A stretch of DNA of 64,000 nucleotides from Cordylochernes scorpioides (Eukaryota > Arthropoda > Arachnida > Pseudoscorpiones > Chernetidae), in contig CP092879.1 of NCBI GenBank assembly GCA_030710605.1, positions 44,087,151 through 44,151,150 of the forward strand, given 5' to 3'. Shown in pieces: positions 19,598-30,953 of this stretch (its first letter is position 1; every line of letters starts with the position of its first letter). Below the pieces are notes generated by a model. That model did not search any database. It saw nothing but the letters and a program-made list of their open reading frames with translations, and was not told where the DNA came from. The translations under genes and the position numbers were made by a program.

Positions 19598-19612
<15 letters not shown>
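19200..19612 (+). repeat. R2 repeat, near-complete copy
   Basis: Begins and ends with the same box gtgctcgtggtcagga followed by tgcctttttatttt. Between lie aatatcaacacctga, gcgtatttacgcaaat, the ribozyme, gggttggccaaatatc, and the box agatggcgctctgc. Other copies are at 13038, 14946, 38580, 50790 and, as fragments, at 12665, 49650 and 62290. No coding capacity. Confidence 0.85.
19412..19453 (+). ncRNA. Type I hammerhead ribozyme motif, all core positions present
   Basis: In order: stem I strand TCCACG (19412-19417), CTGACGA (19418-19424), stem II GCGC-caaca-GCGC (19425-19437), GAAA (19438-19441), stem III ACG/CGT as a palindrome (19441-19446), H17 T (19447), stem I strand CGTGGA (19448-19453), which pairs perfectly with TCCACG. 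Every conserved hammerhead position is met and the triplet is GTT. Predicted cut is between 19447 and 19448. The loop-less stem III suggests a dimeric form, as known for Penelope-like and retrozyme hammerheads. Activity is inferred. Confidence 0.8.
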
Positions 19613-19632
<20 letters not shown>

Positions 19633-20127
19633 CTGTATTTAATCTCATATAATCTTATATGGACATTGTAATAAAGTATTTTCAAGTCCCAATCTCTTTC
19701 TCTACTTAATAAGAAAATAAAAAAATAAAATATATCAATGCTAATTAATTGGTTTACAAATTAATTTGTGAATACAATTTGCCAATCTCTTCTTCTCTAT
19801 TAATTATCATTGAAATCTTTTATAGAATTGTCATTTTCTGATTCAATAGGTCTTAGAAAGAGTTAATGTTATAGACTTCCAAGTTATTTAATATTGAAGC
19901 AAATTTGTTATTATTTTTTCATTTTTAATAAATATTTTCAAATATATTCCGTATTTAAATCTTACTGAATCTAGTATTGAACTGGTCTTGTTGTTTTAAC
20001 CATAAATATCGTCTTTATTTAAAAAATAATCATAAAAATACATTACTTTTCATTCTCATATAACTGAGTGAGCTTTCAAAAGCCAAATGGTTATTTTCTC
20101 ATTGCACTAACTGCAATTAACTACAAT
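19613..20127. other. TA run, R7 fragment, then nothing recognised
   Basis: A TA tract precedes R7 inverted at 19633-19715 (aatcttatatggacattg). The rest to 20127 is AT-rich with no supported feature. Confidence 0.45.
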
Positions 20128-20139
20128 AAGTTATTTTAT

Positions 20140-20439
20140 GGGGGGTCGGTAGAGGGATGGTCTAAACCGTTGGTTTACGACCGCTACGGACCGGGTTCGA
20201 TTCCCGCATTGGGCACTTTTTCTGATTAAAAAAAAAAATACGGCCCCCGATTCTTGCAAAAGTCCAACCCCACCAGCGAGTGCAAGTAACCAAACGGGGA
20301 TCTGGCACATTTTTAAGTGCAAATTCGAACTGCTTTAGGCATGTGCAGACATGTGGTGCACTTACAGTAAAAGTAGTCGCCTTCTACCCACCATGATTAG
20401 CATGCCTGTACCATGTGTACTAGGGATAAGCAAAAAAAA
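20140..20439 (+). mobile_element. tRNA-derived SINE with 12-bp TSD
   Basis: 300-bp unit flanked by aagttattttat (20128-20139, 20440-20451). The head is tRNA-like with a clear B box gggttcgattcc (20193-20204) and a weaker A box. The body carries cggcccccgattcttgc and cttacagtaaaagtagtcgc. It ends with A10. Such SINEs are copied by Pol III and moved by LINE enzymes. Partial copies lie at 16060 and 49285. Confidence 0.9.
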
Positions 20440-20451
20440 AAGTTATTTTAT

Positions 20452-20885
20452 CGTAGTTATGGCTTAAAACCTTTCCCCCTTTTACAAACAGGATTAAAGC
20501 CTAATTTAAAAACCTTATGTAATAACTAATTGTCTACGTGTACAAGTACATTTGCACAAGTACATCTCTATGCATATACAGTCACCGTTCAGAGGAGATT
20601 AATAGAATCGCCGAATATAATGATCCATTTGGATGAGGAAAGCGAAGACTAGATGCGGATGATTCCACACTCGCCTTTTCAGTGATACGCTAAACTATGT
20701 AAGGTGGATTCTGTGGCCACTGGACATGTTTAGGAACTGGAGGCTGTTTTGTTCTGCGCTGTTGGAGTATAGGATCTCCATCTATGCTTTCTTCCTGTGG
20801 TGGATCTGTATAAGACTGATGGACTTAATAAAGCTGCATGTGTATCTATATGAATATATATCTTATATTAAAATATAACAATATT
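20452..20885. other. Unassigned sequence
   Basis: 20580-20840 is less AT-rich and ends near aataaagctgcatgtg, which could be a poly(A) signal of an unknown 3' end. No frame or repeat partner found in the window. Confidence 0.3.
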
Positions 20886-21225
20886 TGAAATTATATTTCA
20901 TAGATTCAAATACTCTGTTAAATCGACCGTCAGAGGTCACGCTTCCCCTATAAAAACTTATTGTTGTTGTTTCTCGATGGCCGGCTCAAACCTTTTGTAC
21001 ATTATGTAAATAAGTTTTTCATTATTTTTTATTATTACGCCTTAAATCAGGCATACCCATATCAAATTATGTTTTCTAGATTCCATAAGCTCAATTAAAG
21101 CTATTTCTAATGCTCACCATTTTTATTATTATACTTTCAAGATTTTAACCACGACTGCATTACCATAGCATAATCCTCAAAATAATTAAAATCAACAGAA
21201 ATATATTTTCTTTTATAACATATAT
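20886..21225. repeat. Repeat R10, uninterrupted copy
   Basis: Same sequence as 11846-12300 without the R11 insert, about 340 bp. Non-coding. Confidence 0.7.
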
Positions 21226-22655
21226 ATATAAAAAAGAAACAGTTTTATTATCCCTTGTGTCATTATACAATGTCATGGAGACTATTTACATGTATCTTGT
21301 TTAGAATTAGTTGTGATACAAGTCATTCTTGGTGATAGTCAGGGGTTGCCATGTTCTCAGTAAAGTTTCAATATTTGAAACTATTTTATTTGAAGTAGAA
21401 CTAAAATCTATCATAGAGGCCTTTTACACACATCACAAACCATGAATTATTTTTTTTAAATAAAATGAAACAAATTTTCTACTATCCTTACTGCGATGAA
21501 AGATATGTGGGCCTAAATGTGTTTTCGAAGTAGTTTTTATGATGAACCAGGGAGTTTATTATCTGGTAACATATTTGAAGATAAAGATAGAAGGTTTTTT
21601 TAATCGTTTTTCCAAAGAATTTAATCATAGAATAACAACCTTTGATTCACGCTTTCAGAATATCCCAATGGAATTTTATATCGCAATTTACTATATATAA
21701 TTATCCTTCATTTTGTTTGAAAGAAATGCATCGTTAATAGTTCTTTTGGTTTTAAATAGCCTCTGCGATTGAAAGTCATTTTATTAAGTTGGAGGGTTCT
21801 TGGATCACCTTTTATGATTGTTTGGATACAGCTTTTTCTCTACCCTATCGATGGACCTACAGTTCAAAACGTGTTTGGATTTTGTTAATTTATCTGACAA
21901 AGATTCTTTGAAAATAAAAGGGCAAGTGTTTATCGTGAAACTGAAAGATGATGATGAATTGTATTCCAAATATCAACTCATCGTTGAGTTTTAATTTTTC
22001 CAGATAATATTCAGGAATGATAATTCAAAATATTCTGGAAATATATATATAAAACTAAAAATAATGTTTAAAAAAGAGAAATATAATGAGTAAGATAAGT
22101 GTAAATTATTATTTTTGAGATGAAATTTATGAATGTATAAATAAATATTTATATTGTTTAACAGCATTTTTAAGAAGCATCACCTTTTTCTTTTTGATTG
22201 AAGAATATCTGGTTCGTTACCCCAGTTGTTTTTTGGATAAGCTCAAGACGTGTCAAAGCCGATTTAAATGCTTGGTTCCGTTGTTAAATCTTGCTGTTAC
22301 ACTCTTTAAATATTTATCGATGTATTCATTATATTCACCTCAAAAATAATAATATAATTATTATCTGTGGATAGAGAAGGTGTTAAAAAATATAGTTAAA
22401 CGATGTTTTTGCTTCAGATTAAAGATTCTAGAATAATTGTAAAAATATAAAAACAATTTATCAATAAAAAGATATAAGATGCTAGTAGAATTGAAAATTG
22501 CTATAAATCATAAAATTAGAATATAAACAGTATCAATGTGTGCGTTTAGAGGAATTGTGGAGATCCGAAAGCTTATACTTTGCACAAATAAAGAAACGCA
22601 TTGCTACTGTTTATATACTTATTTTATTTAATAAGATACTATATTTAGTATAAAA
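21226..22655. other. No gene seen
   Basis: AT-rich with stops throughout. 21258-21300 (tgtcattatacaatgtcatg, gagactattta) resembles 63115-63155. 21480-21510 carries a short R1 word (actatccttactgcgatg). Confidence 0.4.
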
Positions 22656-22659
22656 TGGC

Positions 22660-22692
22660 AAGCTTTTAAGAGTGTCAGCTTATCATCAGGTT
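22660..22692 (-). other. Decayed hammerhead-like motif
   Basis: Minus strand reads CTGATGA, a weak stem II (AAG/CTT), then AAAA in place of GAAA, then GCTT. Probably a relic of the same motif class. Confidence 0.35.
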
Positions 22693-22786
22693 AGATTGTT
22701 TTTGTATTCGATTCCTTTGACCTAGAGTAAAATAACGATGCCATGATAAGCAACAATTTGTATTATAGATTATAACTACAAGAAAA

Positions 22787-22993
22787 AATGGCACAAGAAC
22801 CTACAGGACAATTGTCCTGGTGTGGAACTAACACCTACCCACATATTCTCATGCCCAGCAATAGCCGCAGCCTTGCAAAAATTTACTTGAACCCAGAACA
22901 GCAGCTTTACACACCCAAGATAGAGGACATTGCTGCTGCTGTGATAGAGATGTATGGAGACATCTGAGGCACTTCATTGGACACGATAACAAC
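22787..22993 (+). mobile_element. LINE 3' fragment with 13-bp TSD
   Basis: Flanked by aactacaagaaaa (22774-22786, 22994-23006). Carries the finger ELTPTHIFSC and the tail QQLYTPKIEDIAAAVIEM, and ends gacacgataacaac. Same family as 15334, 39321 and 42697; point changes disrupt the frame upstream. Confidence 0.88.
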
Positions 22994-23714
22994 AACTACA
23001 AGAAAACAAGACTTAATCCAAATAAACTAATGTGTGACTAGGGCTTCCAATCCCGGTACATATTTTCAATCCCGGGATTCGGGATTGCTTTTTTCTCGGA
23101 TATCCCGGGATTGAAAAACATTTTCGTCTTTCTACGCCAAGAGGTATATCGTTTCGTTTGTTATATTTTTATTTTTTAATTTTATATAATGCCAATGACG
23201 TGGCGCTTACTTCGACGAAAACAACCTGAAAGCCATATATTTTGCGCCTGCTTATGAACTAAATCATTGCCTTTGGGTTACAGTTTGAAATTATCTGTCA
23301 ATTACTGTACACACATCTAGAAAAAAAATAGTGTTCTTGGAACTCTTAGACCACATCTCTTAATGCAGTGTTGAGCAGTAATCCATTCAAAGTAATACAT
23401 TACCTTGTAATTACGATTAATTTGCAAAAAAAAATTAATTGCATTAGAATGTAAACATAATTACTCGTAATTCTATATATAATGATAGCAATTGTGATTA
23501 AAATAACTTGTAATTGTAATTATAGCAAATGTAATCTGATTATTTGCAATTGTGATTATAGAAAATGTAATCATTATTGCATTTTGCCCAACTATGTATT
23601 AATGTTTAGAAAGAAGAAAACACCGTTTTAAAAACCATGAATTACTTTATTTTAAGGATAAAAATTCAATTTAGAGAAAGATTTGAGCGTAGGAAAGATA
23701 ATTTGTCAAGAGTG

Positions 23715-24128
23715 TCACATGCAAACTAGAACGTATCTTATTGCATAGGTATCCAGAGGAGGAGAAGACTCTTTCCGATTCCACGATTCCACAGACGTTG
23801 GAGGAATTGTCAGCAAGTATTGATACACACTCTCTAAATGGGGTCCTCGTTTGCCTGACTGAGCAGCAATATTAAGTTCGTGGTTAATCATAGTTGAGTA
23901 GGATGCGGAGTCTGGTGTAGGTATTGCAATAGAAGTTGAAGAGGCAGCCTCAATAGCTTCTTGCAATCGGCGCTCAATTGTAAGATGGTCATTCGATTGT
24001 GATGGCTCTTGGCGTTCTTGTAAACTCCGAGGAAGTTGCGAATTATCAGCCTGAATTCTTACTTCGGCCATTTGTTCCTGTAACGGTTTAAGACGCAAAA
24101 GCAATTTCACGCTAAAGTCTTTGGCCAT
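23715..24128 (-). pseudogene. hAT transposase C-terminal side fragment
   Basis: 137-codon frame (MAKDFSVKLLLRLKPLQ, then SLQERQEPSQSND, then LESVYQYLLTIPPTSVES). It lies just downstream of the middle fragment. The family dimerisation motif (ERVFS-like) is absent, so the 3' part is also deleted or diverged. 23360-23610 beyond it is an AT-rich stretch of aattgtaatt-like words. Confidence 0.55.
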
Positions 24129-24186
24129 CTTCTTTTTTTCTAACTGTGCTTGCGGATTGTGCAGATATTGGAGGACTAAAGATGTT

Positions 24187-24648
24187 TTATTGCATCGCTC
24201 TTCTGAAATTATTTTTTTGAAAAGATTTTTGCAGATCTTTGCTGAGAGAATGAGATTGTGCTTGCAGTTCCTCTAGAAGAAACTTTACTGTTGCTTCTGC
24301 AGTCAAAAGCGTAGCGTCGCGTCTACAGATAGCCGCCACAGCTGCCCGAAATGGTTTCAGTGCGGAAATTACTTGCGTCATGATATCAAAATCTTCATCA
24401 GTTAGACGGACATTTGCATTCACATCTATTAGCGCCTCCTGAATCGCTGACTCCACACTAAGAAGTCTCTCCAACATGTTCAATAAACTATCCCAACGCG
24501 TTCTGCAGTCGAGAATGAGACACATAATGGTGGAAATGCGATTATTTTGCCGCATGTAGTTCAGTAAGATCTCGTTCTTCAGCGACGATCGTTTGAACAA
24601 TTTCACAACCACACGAGCTTTTTTCGTCACTTCATTTATATTTTTCAT
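24187..24648 (-). pseudogene. hAT transposase middle fragment
   Basis: Contains the hAT landmark DCRTRWDSLLNMLERL and the following helical segment (FDIMTQVISALKPFRAA, then LTAEATVKFLLEEL). In the family this lies in the RNase H-like catalytic region. The upstream zinc-finger and first catalytic part are missing, and the frame ends in a stop at 24187. It could not act alone. Confidence 0.75.
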
Positions 24649-24949
24649 TGAAAATACTGGGGATTGTGGATAAATTGCTTCAGGGAACGAGGGATGTGCT
24701 ACCTCTAGGCTAACGTTAAATGGAGAAGTGTCCTTATTGTCATCCTCGGAAAGGTCAGATTCTGCTTCATTTATCCCAGTAATCCCGGGATTTTTCGAGC
24801 AGAATCCCGGGATTGGAGGCCCTATGTGTGACGTTTAGGTAACAGCGTTGTTGCCATGATCAGACAAAAGAATATATGAGAAATAATATCACAGTATGCT
24901 CTTAATTAGAAGATTTGGTCTTTTCTTTTGGTTATAAGGATGTCATTAT

Positions 24950-25170
24950 ATTATGATGCATTAGCGTGCCATCTATTATCAAAATTCGAAACTATTATAG
25001 ACGCGTATGACAGCGGTATGGTAGATTAAACTGGCGAAACCTCTGGGAGGGTTCATCACTGAGGAGCCAGGCCCTCCCATTAATTTTTCCATCGAAGTAA
25101 AGACAGTATAAATTGTTTATTTCTAAAAAGAATCATACGCGTCTATAATAGTTTCGAATTTTGATAAGGA
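24950..25170. repeat. R1 short foldback form, complete
   Basis: Inverted arms: atcaaaattcgaaactatta (left, to about 25015) and its complement (25130-25165), enclosing the R1 centre gtagattaaactggcg, gaggagccaggccctccc, aagacagta. This copy defines the foldback form seen in part at 690 and 53098. Confidence 0.75.
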
Positions 25171-25712
25171 TGTCATACAAACAAAGTTGCATACTTATAG
25201 ATGCAAATTCAACTAAGGTTATTTTAGATTTATCCAATACCAATGTATTTAATTTCTTCAATATGAAGTGAAACAGGTTTTTTATATAATTTGTACTATC
25301 AGATGAATTGTAAGGCAAACACACCATCATGAATGCTAACATACCGTATTTATAGCTCTTAAAAACACATTATTTCCTTGTTGCTTTTTTTAAAACTAAT
25401 TATGGGGAATTATATTGGTAGGAATGAAATCTTTTTGTGTATATGAGATGTTTGAAAACAATGTTTCAAATATGTATCTTTATAAATCTAAAAGATATTT
25501 AATAGTTATATCGAATATATGCAAGTAATAGTTATGTAGAAATTATTTGAATAAGAAAAATGAGCTTTTTTGGGAGTGAAAGAGTTTCTTTATTTGTTTT
25601 GAGGTATTGCAAGCTTTCAAACAAATTTTGCTTTTCAACTAACAAATCAAACTATAATAATAATCAATCCGTGGGCTTGAATCAGACTATATCACTTATA
25701 AATATATATTCA
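25171..25712. other. No recognised feature
   Basis: AT-rich; a 69-codon minus frame at 25133-25342 overlaps the R1 arm and shows no motif. Confidence 0.35.
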
Positions 25713-25832
25713 TGAAAAAGGCATATCCTTATCGGGGAACTGGAAGTTGCTGATGGCTTGCGCCATCTTCAGTTTGCAGATATATTGCAGATTTTCAGTT
25801 GCACGATAAGGAGTTGCCTTTTTCATAATTTA
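25713..25832. mobile_element. Small MITE R11
   Basis: About 120 bp with inverted ends gaaaaaggcatatccttatc and its near complement (gataaggagttgcctttttc). A related insert lies at 11963-12086, where an 8-bp duplication is visible. Confidence 0.65.
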
Positions 25833-26684
25833 TGCACCTTATCCCAGTACAATATCACATTTGTACTATTTTTCAAATATATAATCATAATTTTATATAT
25901 AGCTGTAATATACAGTCTGACAAAAATCCACGCGTTGATTCTTGTTGCTTAGATTTGCCTGTTGAAAAGCAAAATTTGCTCAAAACCTTGCAACAACTCA
26001 AAACATATGAAGAAATTATTTGCCTTAAAAAAGCTAGTTTTCCTTATATCGAATATATCTTTTAAAATATGATGTAGAAGCGTTTTTATATATTTATTTT
26101 AAAATATGAACAATTTAAAAAAGAAGAAGAGATTCGTCTTTTTCTTTTTAAAATAAAACAATTAAGTATTTTATTACTGCCTTAAAGCAATGATAGAAAT
26201 ATTGATAACATCTAGAACATCAGTGGTGAACGCTGGGTTTTAGGTATTGTATATTTTGTTGATATATTTTCATTAATACTATCACAAACATCTATTCATG
26301 AATCCTAAACACACTGAGACGAAGGACGGTCATTTTCAGGGTGTGAAATTTCCCAAGAGACTTTCGAAACCAGCCTAATAAATAACATTTCTCCATAATG
26401 AAATAAGAAAGATACAATAGTAATAAGATATATAGGGTATAATTAAACGTTGGCTGGAGAAAATAAGACTAAATTATAGGTAAGCCTCAAGTTCAAGGCA
26501 GGAGGACTCTAATCACCATCTTAATGACCGATCCTATCTTTGAAAGGAAGGAAATTTTCTTTTTAAATTATTCCCGACATTAAGTAAATAACCAAACGAG
26601 GAAGTTGGAGATCTTCTGGCGCTAGGGATGTTGGTGGCGGTCGTCATCGCGTTGGCCTCTCTAGGTAAGTCCCCGGTCACGACG
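25833..26684. other. No recognised feature
   Basis: AT-rich; no supported gene. Confidence 0.35.
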
Positions 26685-28570
26685 TCCGTAGGTCTGGCTG
26701 GGTAGTTCTCCGTCACTGCTCCGTACTTCTGTCTGGGTAGTCCTCGTCGTTTGTTCGTAGGTCTGTGTAATTCTCCGTCGTTGGTCCGTAGGTATGGCTG
26801 GGTAGTTCTCCGTCACTGCTCAGTATGTCTGGCTGGGTAGTTCTCCGTCACTGCTCCATACATCTGTCTCTGTAGGTTCTCCGTCGTTTGTCCGTACATC
26901 TGTCTGTGTAGGTTCTCTGTTGTTGGTCCGTACATCTGTATGTGTAGGTTCTCTGTTGTTGGTCCGTACATCTGTCTGTGTAGGTTCTCTGTTGTTGGTC
27001 CGTACATCTGTCTGTGTAGGGTTTCTGTTGTTGGTCCGTACATCTGTCTGTGTAGGTTCTCTGTTGTTGGTCCGTACATCTGTCTGTGTAGGTTCTCTGT
27101 CGTTGGTCCGTACATCTGTCTGTGTAGATACTTTGTCGTTGGTCTGTACATCTGTCTGTGTAGATACTTTGTCGTTGGTCTGTACATCTGTCTGTGTAGG
27201 TTTTCTGTCCTTGGTCCGTATATCTGTGCAGGTTCTCCGTCTTTAGTCCGTACATCTGTCTGTGTAAGTCTCTGTTGTTGGTCCGTACGTCTATGTGGGT
27301 AGTTCTCCGTCGTTGGTCCGTACATCTGTCTGTGTAGGTTCTCTGTTGTTGGTCCGTACATCTGTCTGTTTAGGTTTTATGTTGTTGGTCCGTACATCTG
27401 TCTGTGTAGGTTCTCTGTTGTTGGTCCGTACATCTGTCTATGTAGATTTTCCGTTGTTGGTCCGTACATCTGTGTAGGTTCTCTGTTGTTGGTCCGTACA
27501 TCTGTCTGTGTAGGTTCTCTGTCGTTGGTCCGTACATCTGTCTGTGTAGATTCTCTGTCGTTGGTCTGTACATCTGTCTGTGTAGGTTTTCTGTCCTTGG
27601 TCCGTACATCTGTGCAGGTTCTCCGTCTTTAGTCCGTACATCTGTCTATGTAAGTATCTTATGTTGGTCCGTACGTCTATGTGGGTAGTTCTCCGTCGTT
27701 GGTCCGTACATCTGTCTGTGTAGGTTTTCTGTTGTTGGTTCGTACATCTGTCTGTGTAGGGTTTCTGTTGTTGGTCCGTATATCTGTCTGTGTAGGTTCT
27801 CTGTTGTTGGTCCGTACATCTGTCTGTGTAGGTTCTCTGTTGTTGGTCCGTACATCTGTCTGTGTAGGTTCTCTGTTGTTGGTCCGTACATCTGTCTGTG
27901 TAGGTTCTCTGTTGTTGGTCCGTACATCTGTCTGTGTAGGTTCTCTGTCGTTGGTCCGTACATCTGTCTGTGTAGATTCTCTGTCGTTGGTCTGTACATC
28001 TGTCTGTGTAGGTTTTCTGTCCTTGGTCCGTACATCTGTGCAGGTTCTCCGTCTTTAGTCCGTACATCTGTCTGTGTAAGTCTCTTATGTTGGTCCGTAC
28101 GTCTATGTGGGTAGTTCTCCGTCGTTGGTCCGTACATCTGTCTGTGTAGGTTTTCTGTTGTTGGTTCGTACATCTGTCTGTGTAGGTTTTCTGTCGTTGG
28201 TCTGTACATTTGTCTGTGTAGGTTTTCTGTCCTTGGTTCGTACATCTGTGCAGGTTCTCCGTCTTTGGTCCGTACATCTGTCTGTGTAATTATCTGTTGT
28301 TAGTCCGTACGTCTATGTGGGTAGTTCTCCGTCGTTGGTCCGTACATCCTTTCGGGTAGATTCTCTGTGGTTGGTCCGTACATCTGTGTAGGTTCTTCGT
28401 CGTTAGACCATAAGTATATCTGTGTAAGTTTCCGTCGCTAAGAATGATCGGAAAGTTCTTTGGGTAGATTCTCTGTGTCTAGATAAGCACGTCTTTCTGG
28501 GCAAGTTCGTCGTGGTTAGGTCAGTATGTCTTCTTGGGTAGATATTTCTGTCTCTAAGTCCATTTGTGGA
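26685..28570. repeat. 36-bp minisatellite array with higher-order pattern
   Basis: About 1.9 kb of units near 36 bp, with words ggtccgtacatctgtctgtg and taggttctctgttgtt. The period is a multiple of three, so long frames stay open on both strands; on the minus strand the unit reads MYGPTTENLHRQ. Units of other length break the frames. A variant box gtacgtctatgtgggtag recurs at 27285, 27671, 28097 and 28307, showing block duplications of about 390-430 bp and a shorter one. Units decay toward 28570. I see no start, splice site or domain that would make this a gene. Confidence 0.92.
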
Positions 28571-28845
28571 GGTTGTCAATTTCTAGGTACATAGGAGTCT
28601 CTGGGTGGGTTTCCCCGTCGTCAAAGTAAATACCTGTAAATTCCCTTTTCTTACCCTGGCTAATTCTCTTAGTACGTTTAACTAAGCCTCTAAATATATA
28701 TCTACCGAATATCTCAGTCCTATTGTGTAGTTTATATTCTTCTCGAGATGACCTTTCCAATACACGCATTGCCAGGTGCATATTCTTTTCAGATCTATAA
28801 AAAGAGAGATTAAGAGGAACGTGGTAAGTTTCTTTATTAAGCAGT

Positions 28846-28884
28846 ATACGAGCTTTCGGACGTCAGCCGTCCTTCATCAGGTGA
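28846..28884 (-). ncRNA. Hammerhead ribozyme-like motif, left arm
   Basis: Mirror of the right-arm motif with the same core, stem II and stem III. Its stem I is shorter (CA against TG) because the bases that pair lie in the loop of the palindrome. Confidence 0.5.
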
Positions 28885-28889
28885 TAACC

Positions 28890-28928
28890 ATACCTGATGA
28901 AGGACGGCTGACGTCCGAAAGCTCGTAT
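28890..28928 (+). ncRNA. Hammerhead ribozyme-like motif, right arm
   Basis: Stem I strand ATAC (28890-28893), CTGATGA, extra A, stem II GGAC-ggctgac-GTCC, GAAA (28917-28920), GCTC, then GTAT (28925-28928), which pairs with ATAC. Stem III is AG/CT without loop and the triplet is CTC. Predicted cut is after 28924. Confidence 0.6.
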
Positions 28929-29014
28929 ACTGCTTAATAAAGAAACTTACCACGTTCCTCTTAATCTCTCTTTTTATATTCCAAACGTGGCTTATCATGT
29001 CTTTTCAGATCTAT

Positions 29015-30590
29015 TCACAGTTACAAAGCTCGTACGTCACATTCCAAGTATACTGTATATCTCGCACTCCCTATACCAGAAATGCATTTCTTCGATGTAT
29101 TTCTTTCTCTGTGCACCTTTACATGTATTGACAAGATGTCAATAGAATTAATTTAATTGTCAATTGTCTTTCCCTGTTATCTAGTGTTCACGCAAGGCCC
29201 GTATCCCCCTACTTTGAAATTGTTTACATCTCAAACTAGGTTAATTCTAAGAACTTGTGTTCTCATTTTGATCACACCACAAAAAACGAATTTATGATGA
29301 GAAATCATTTTTCAAATCGTACATCTACAGGAAAAGAATATTAAAAAGATCAATGAATATTCGATGTTAGATCGTTATAATATAACAAAAGGAAATCAAA
29401 GAAATCTATTGATCACAAAGGAATCAATAGATCCATATATTTGCCCGACATATATCATAGTATAATTCCTCCTACCTAAACAATAATCTCCGGCTTTCCA
29501 ATTTGTTATTTACTGTAATCACATAACCTCAATAAAACATTAGCATTAACCAATAATCCATTGGTTTTTTTTAACTGTACTATGTAAATCAGGTTTTTGC
29601 ATATCTATCTTATATTTCCTACTTCATTGTATATATAACTATATATATGTAGTATTGTAGTTGTTGTTGCTGTTGGATGACTGTAGTGTGGCATGTTGGT
29701 TGCAGTCGTTGTGGCCACAATGTTTTGAGTGGTTTCAGGCGTGATTGGGATTACACAAAAGGACGAGGCATGTTGGATGTCACCAAAGAGATGGCGAGAG
29801 AGTAAGTGAAACTGACACCGGTCAGGGGAGATCTGTCTAGAGGGGTCTGTCAATCCTCGTGTCTCAAAGCGGACTAATCTGTTTTAGAAAGAAGGGGGCA
29901 TACCGACTTGTTTTTCGGACCTTTTTCCTCTACAGGCGCCGACTGTAACTCACTCGAAATTTTATTTATGTCAACTTGGCAAGTACGTTATAACTATACA
30001 ACACATGGCGATATAGTATATATAGGTATATATTGGAATAAATTACAACATATAAATATATAAGAATTGGTTTAAAGTCCAGAAAACCTCATTAGCATAG
30101 ATATACCTGTCGAAGGGCTGTTGAGCCAGAAAGATTGTGTTACCGTTATATATTTGAAAGAAACTCTTACCTCAGCGAATTGTCTTTTATTCATAATTTA
30201 ACAAAATATAGAACCAGATGATTGATATTTATCAAATCGTACCTTCGTTATCATATGTTGATAATCTACTTCTTGTGATAGTATATACTCGTATCTTGTC
30301 TATCTTTATTTAAATTGTTACATGGTGTTGCAACTTTGTAGTGCCATCCACCTTGATCCAATCCTTCTTTGTGTCATACACGTTTCCCGATCGAGTTTCT
30401 ATAATCAAAGTAAATAATAAAAGTAAATAATAAATAATCTCTTAAAGTTACTATGTTTATTTGTTTACTTTTTCGTAGTTGATGAATCTTTCAGTCTTCA
30501 CGTCCGTGGATTATCTTCCCAAAATTAATAATCAATATATAAACAATAACAATAATACGCGTACAATATAATGCGGTTTTTGATAGTAGA
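29015..30590. other. No gene identified
   Basis: 29115-29160 (gtcaataga, taatttaattgtcaattg) resembles 62920-62950. 29640-29960 is less AT-rich (gtggccacaatgttttgagt, acgaggcatgttggatg) but no frame shows a domain. 30107-30141 (plus) is a hammerhead-like relic: CTGTCGA, stem GGGC/GCC, GAAA. Remaining DNA is AT-rich. Confidence 0.4.
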
Positions 30591-30953
30591 ACGACGTTTG
30601 ACAAGTTTTACCGCACATGTTTCTTTTGAATGAAAAAGCGTAATTTATTTAAAGGAGAAATAACAACTATTTCAATCCTTAGGGATGAAAAATAAAAGGA
30701 TGGATTGTGAAGAGTAATGATGAACAGAAAAATAAAAGTGTCCAGGGATGGGAAACGAACCCACAGTGTTCCTTTTATCGGGTAGATGTCATGTCCACTT
30801 GGCTACGCTGGACATATTTTTCCGTTTGTAAAAATATATTATATAAAGTTAAATTTAATAACATATAATGCGTATAATCGTTATTTCTCATTTAAATAAA
30901 TTACGATTTTTCGTTCAAATCAAAAATTTGCGGTAAAACTTGTCAAACGTCGT
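30591..30953. repeat. R4 foldback with tRNA-like centre
   Basis: Inverted ends acgacgtttgacaagtttta and complement, 363 bp. The centre (30741-30813, minus) is tRNA-like. Further copies: 45441-45922 and one arm at 32035-32205. Confidence 0.8.
30741..30813 (-). pseudogene. tRNA-like sequence in R4
   Basis: 73 nt: acceptor strands TCCAGCG and CCCTGGA (one mismatch), A-box-like TAGCCAAGTGGAC, B box GGTTCGTTTCCC. The anticodon stem (TCTAC/AAGGA) does not pair, so it cannot be a working tRNA. Confidence 0.7.

Larger units (their letters stand above)
23039..24824 (-). mobile_element. hAT transposon, internally deleted
   Basis: 1786 bp flanked by the 8-bp duplication tgtgtgac (23031-23038, 24825-24832). 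Ends are inverted: tagggcttccaatcccgg and ccgggattggaggcccta. The subterminal regions repeat the box atcccgggatt, probably transposase binding sites. It holds two pieces of transposase on the minus strand. Too short for a whole hAT gene. Confidence 0.92.
28799..29000. mobile_element. Retro-inserted palindrome carrying two hammerhead-like motifs
   Basis: A near-perfect palindrome (28797-28977, arms about 84 bp) with a 12-nt loop, plus about 23 further bases. The whole is flanked by the 14-bp direct repeat cttttcagatctat (28785-28798, 29001-29014). A TSD of this size points to target-primed retrotransposition. Each arm carries CTGATGA, stem II GGAC/GTCC, GAAA, GCTC. Inverted terminal repeats with hammerheads are known from Penelope-like elements, which is my preferred reading. 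Confidence 0.85.

Noticed and set aside
26813-28277. Long open frames (up to 279 codons) in the 36-bp array as a repeat-protein gene.
   Set aside because: Frames stay open on both strands because the unit is a multiple of three; no start context, splice sites or domain, and frames break wherever unit length varies.
26685-28570. CRISPR-like regular array.
   Set aside because: There are no unique spacers, units are contiguous, and the context is eukaryotic.
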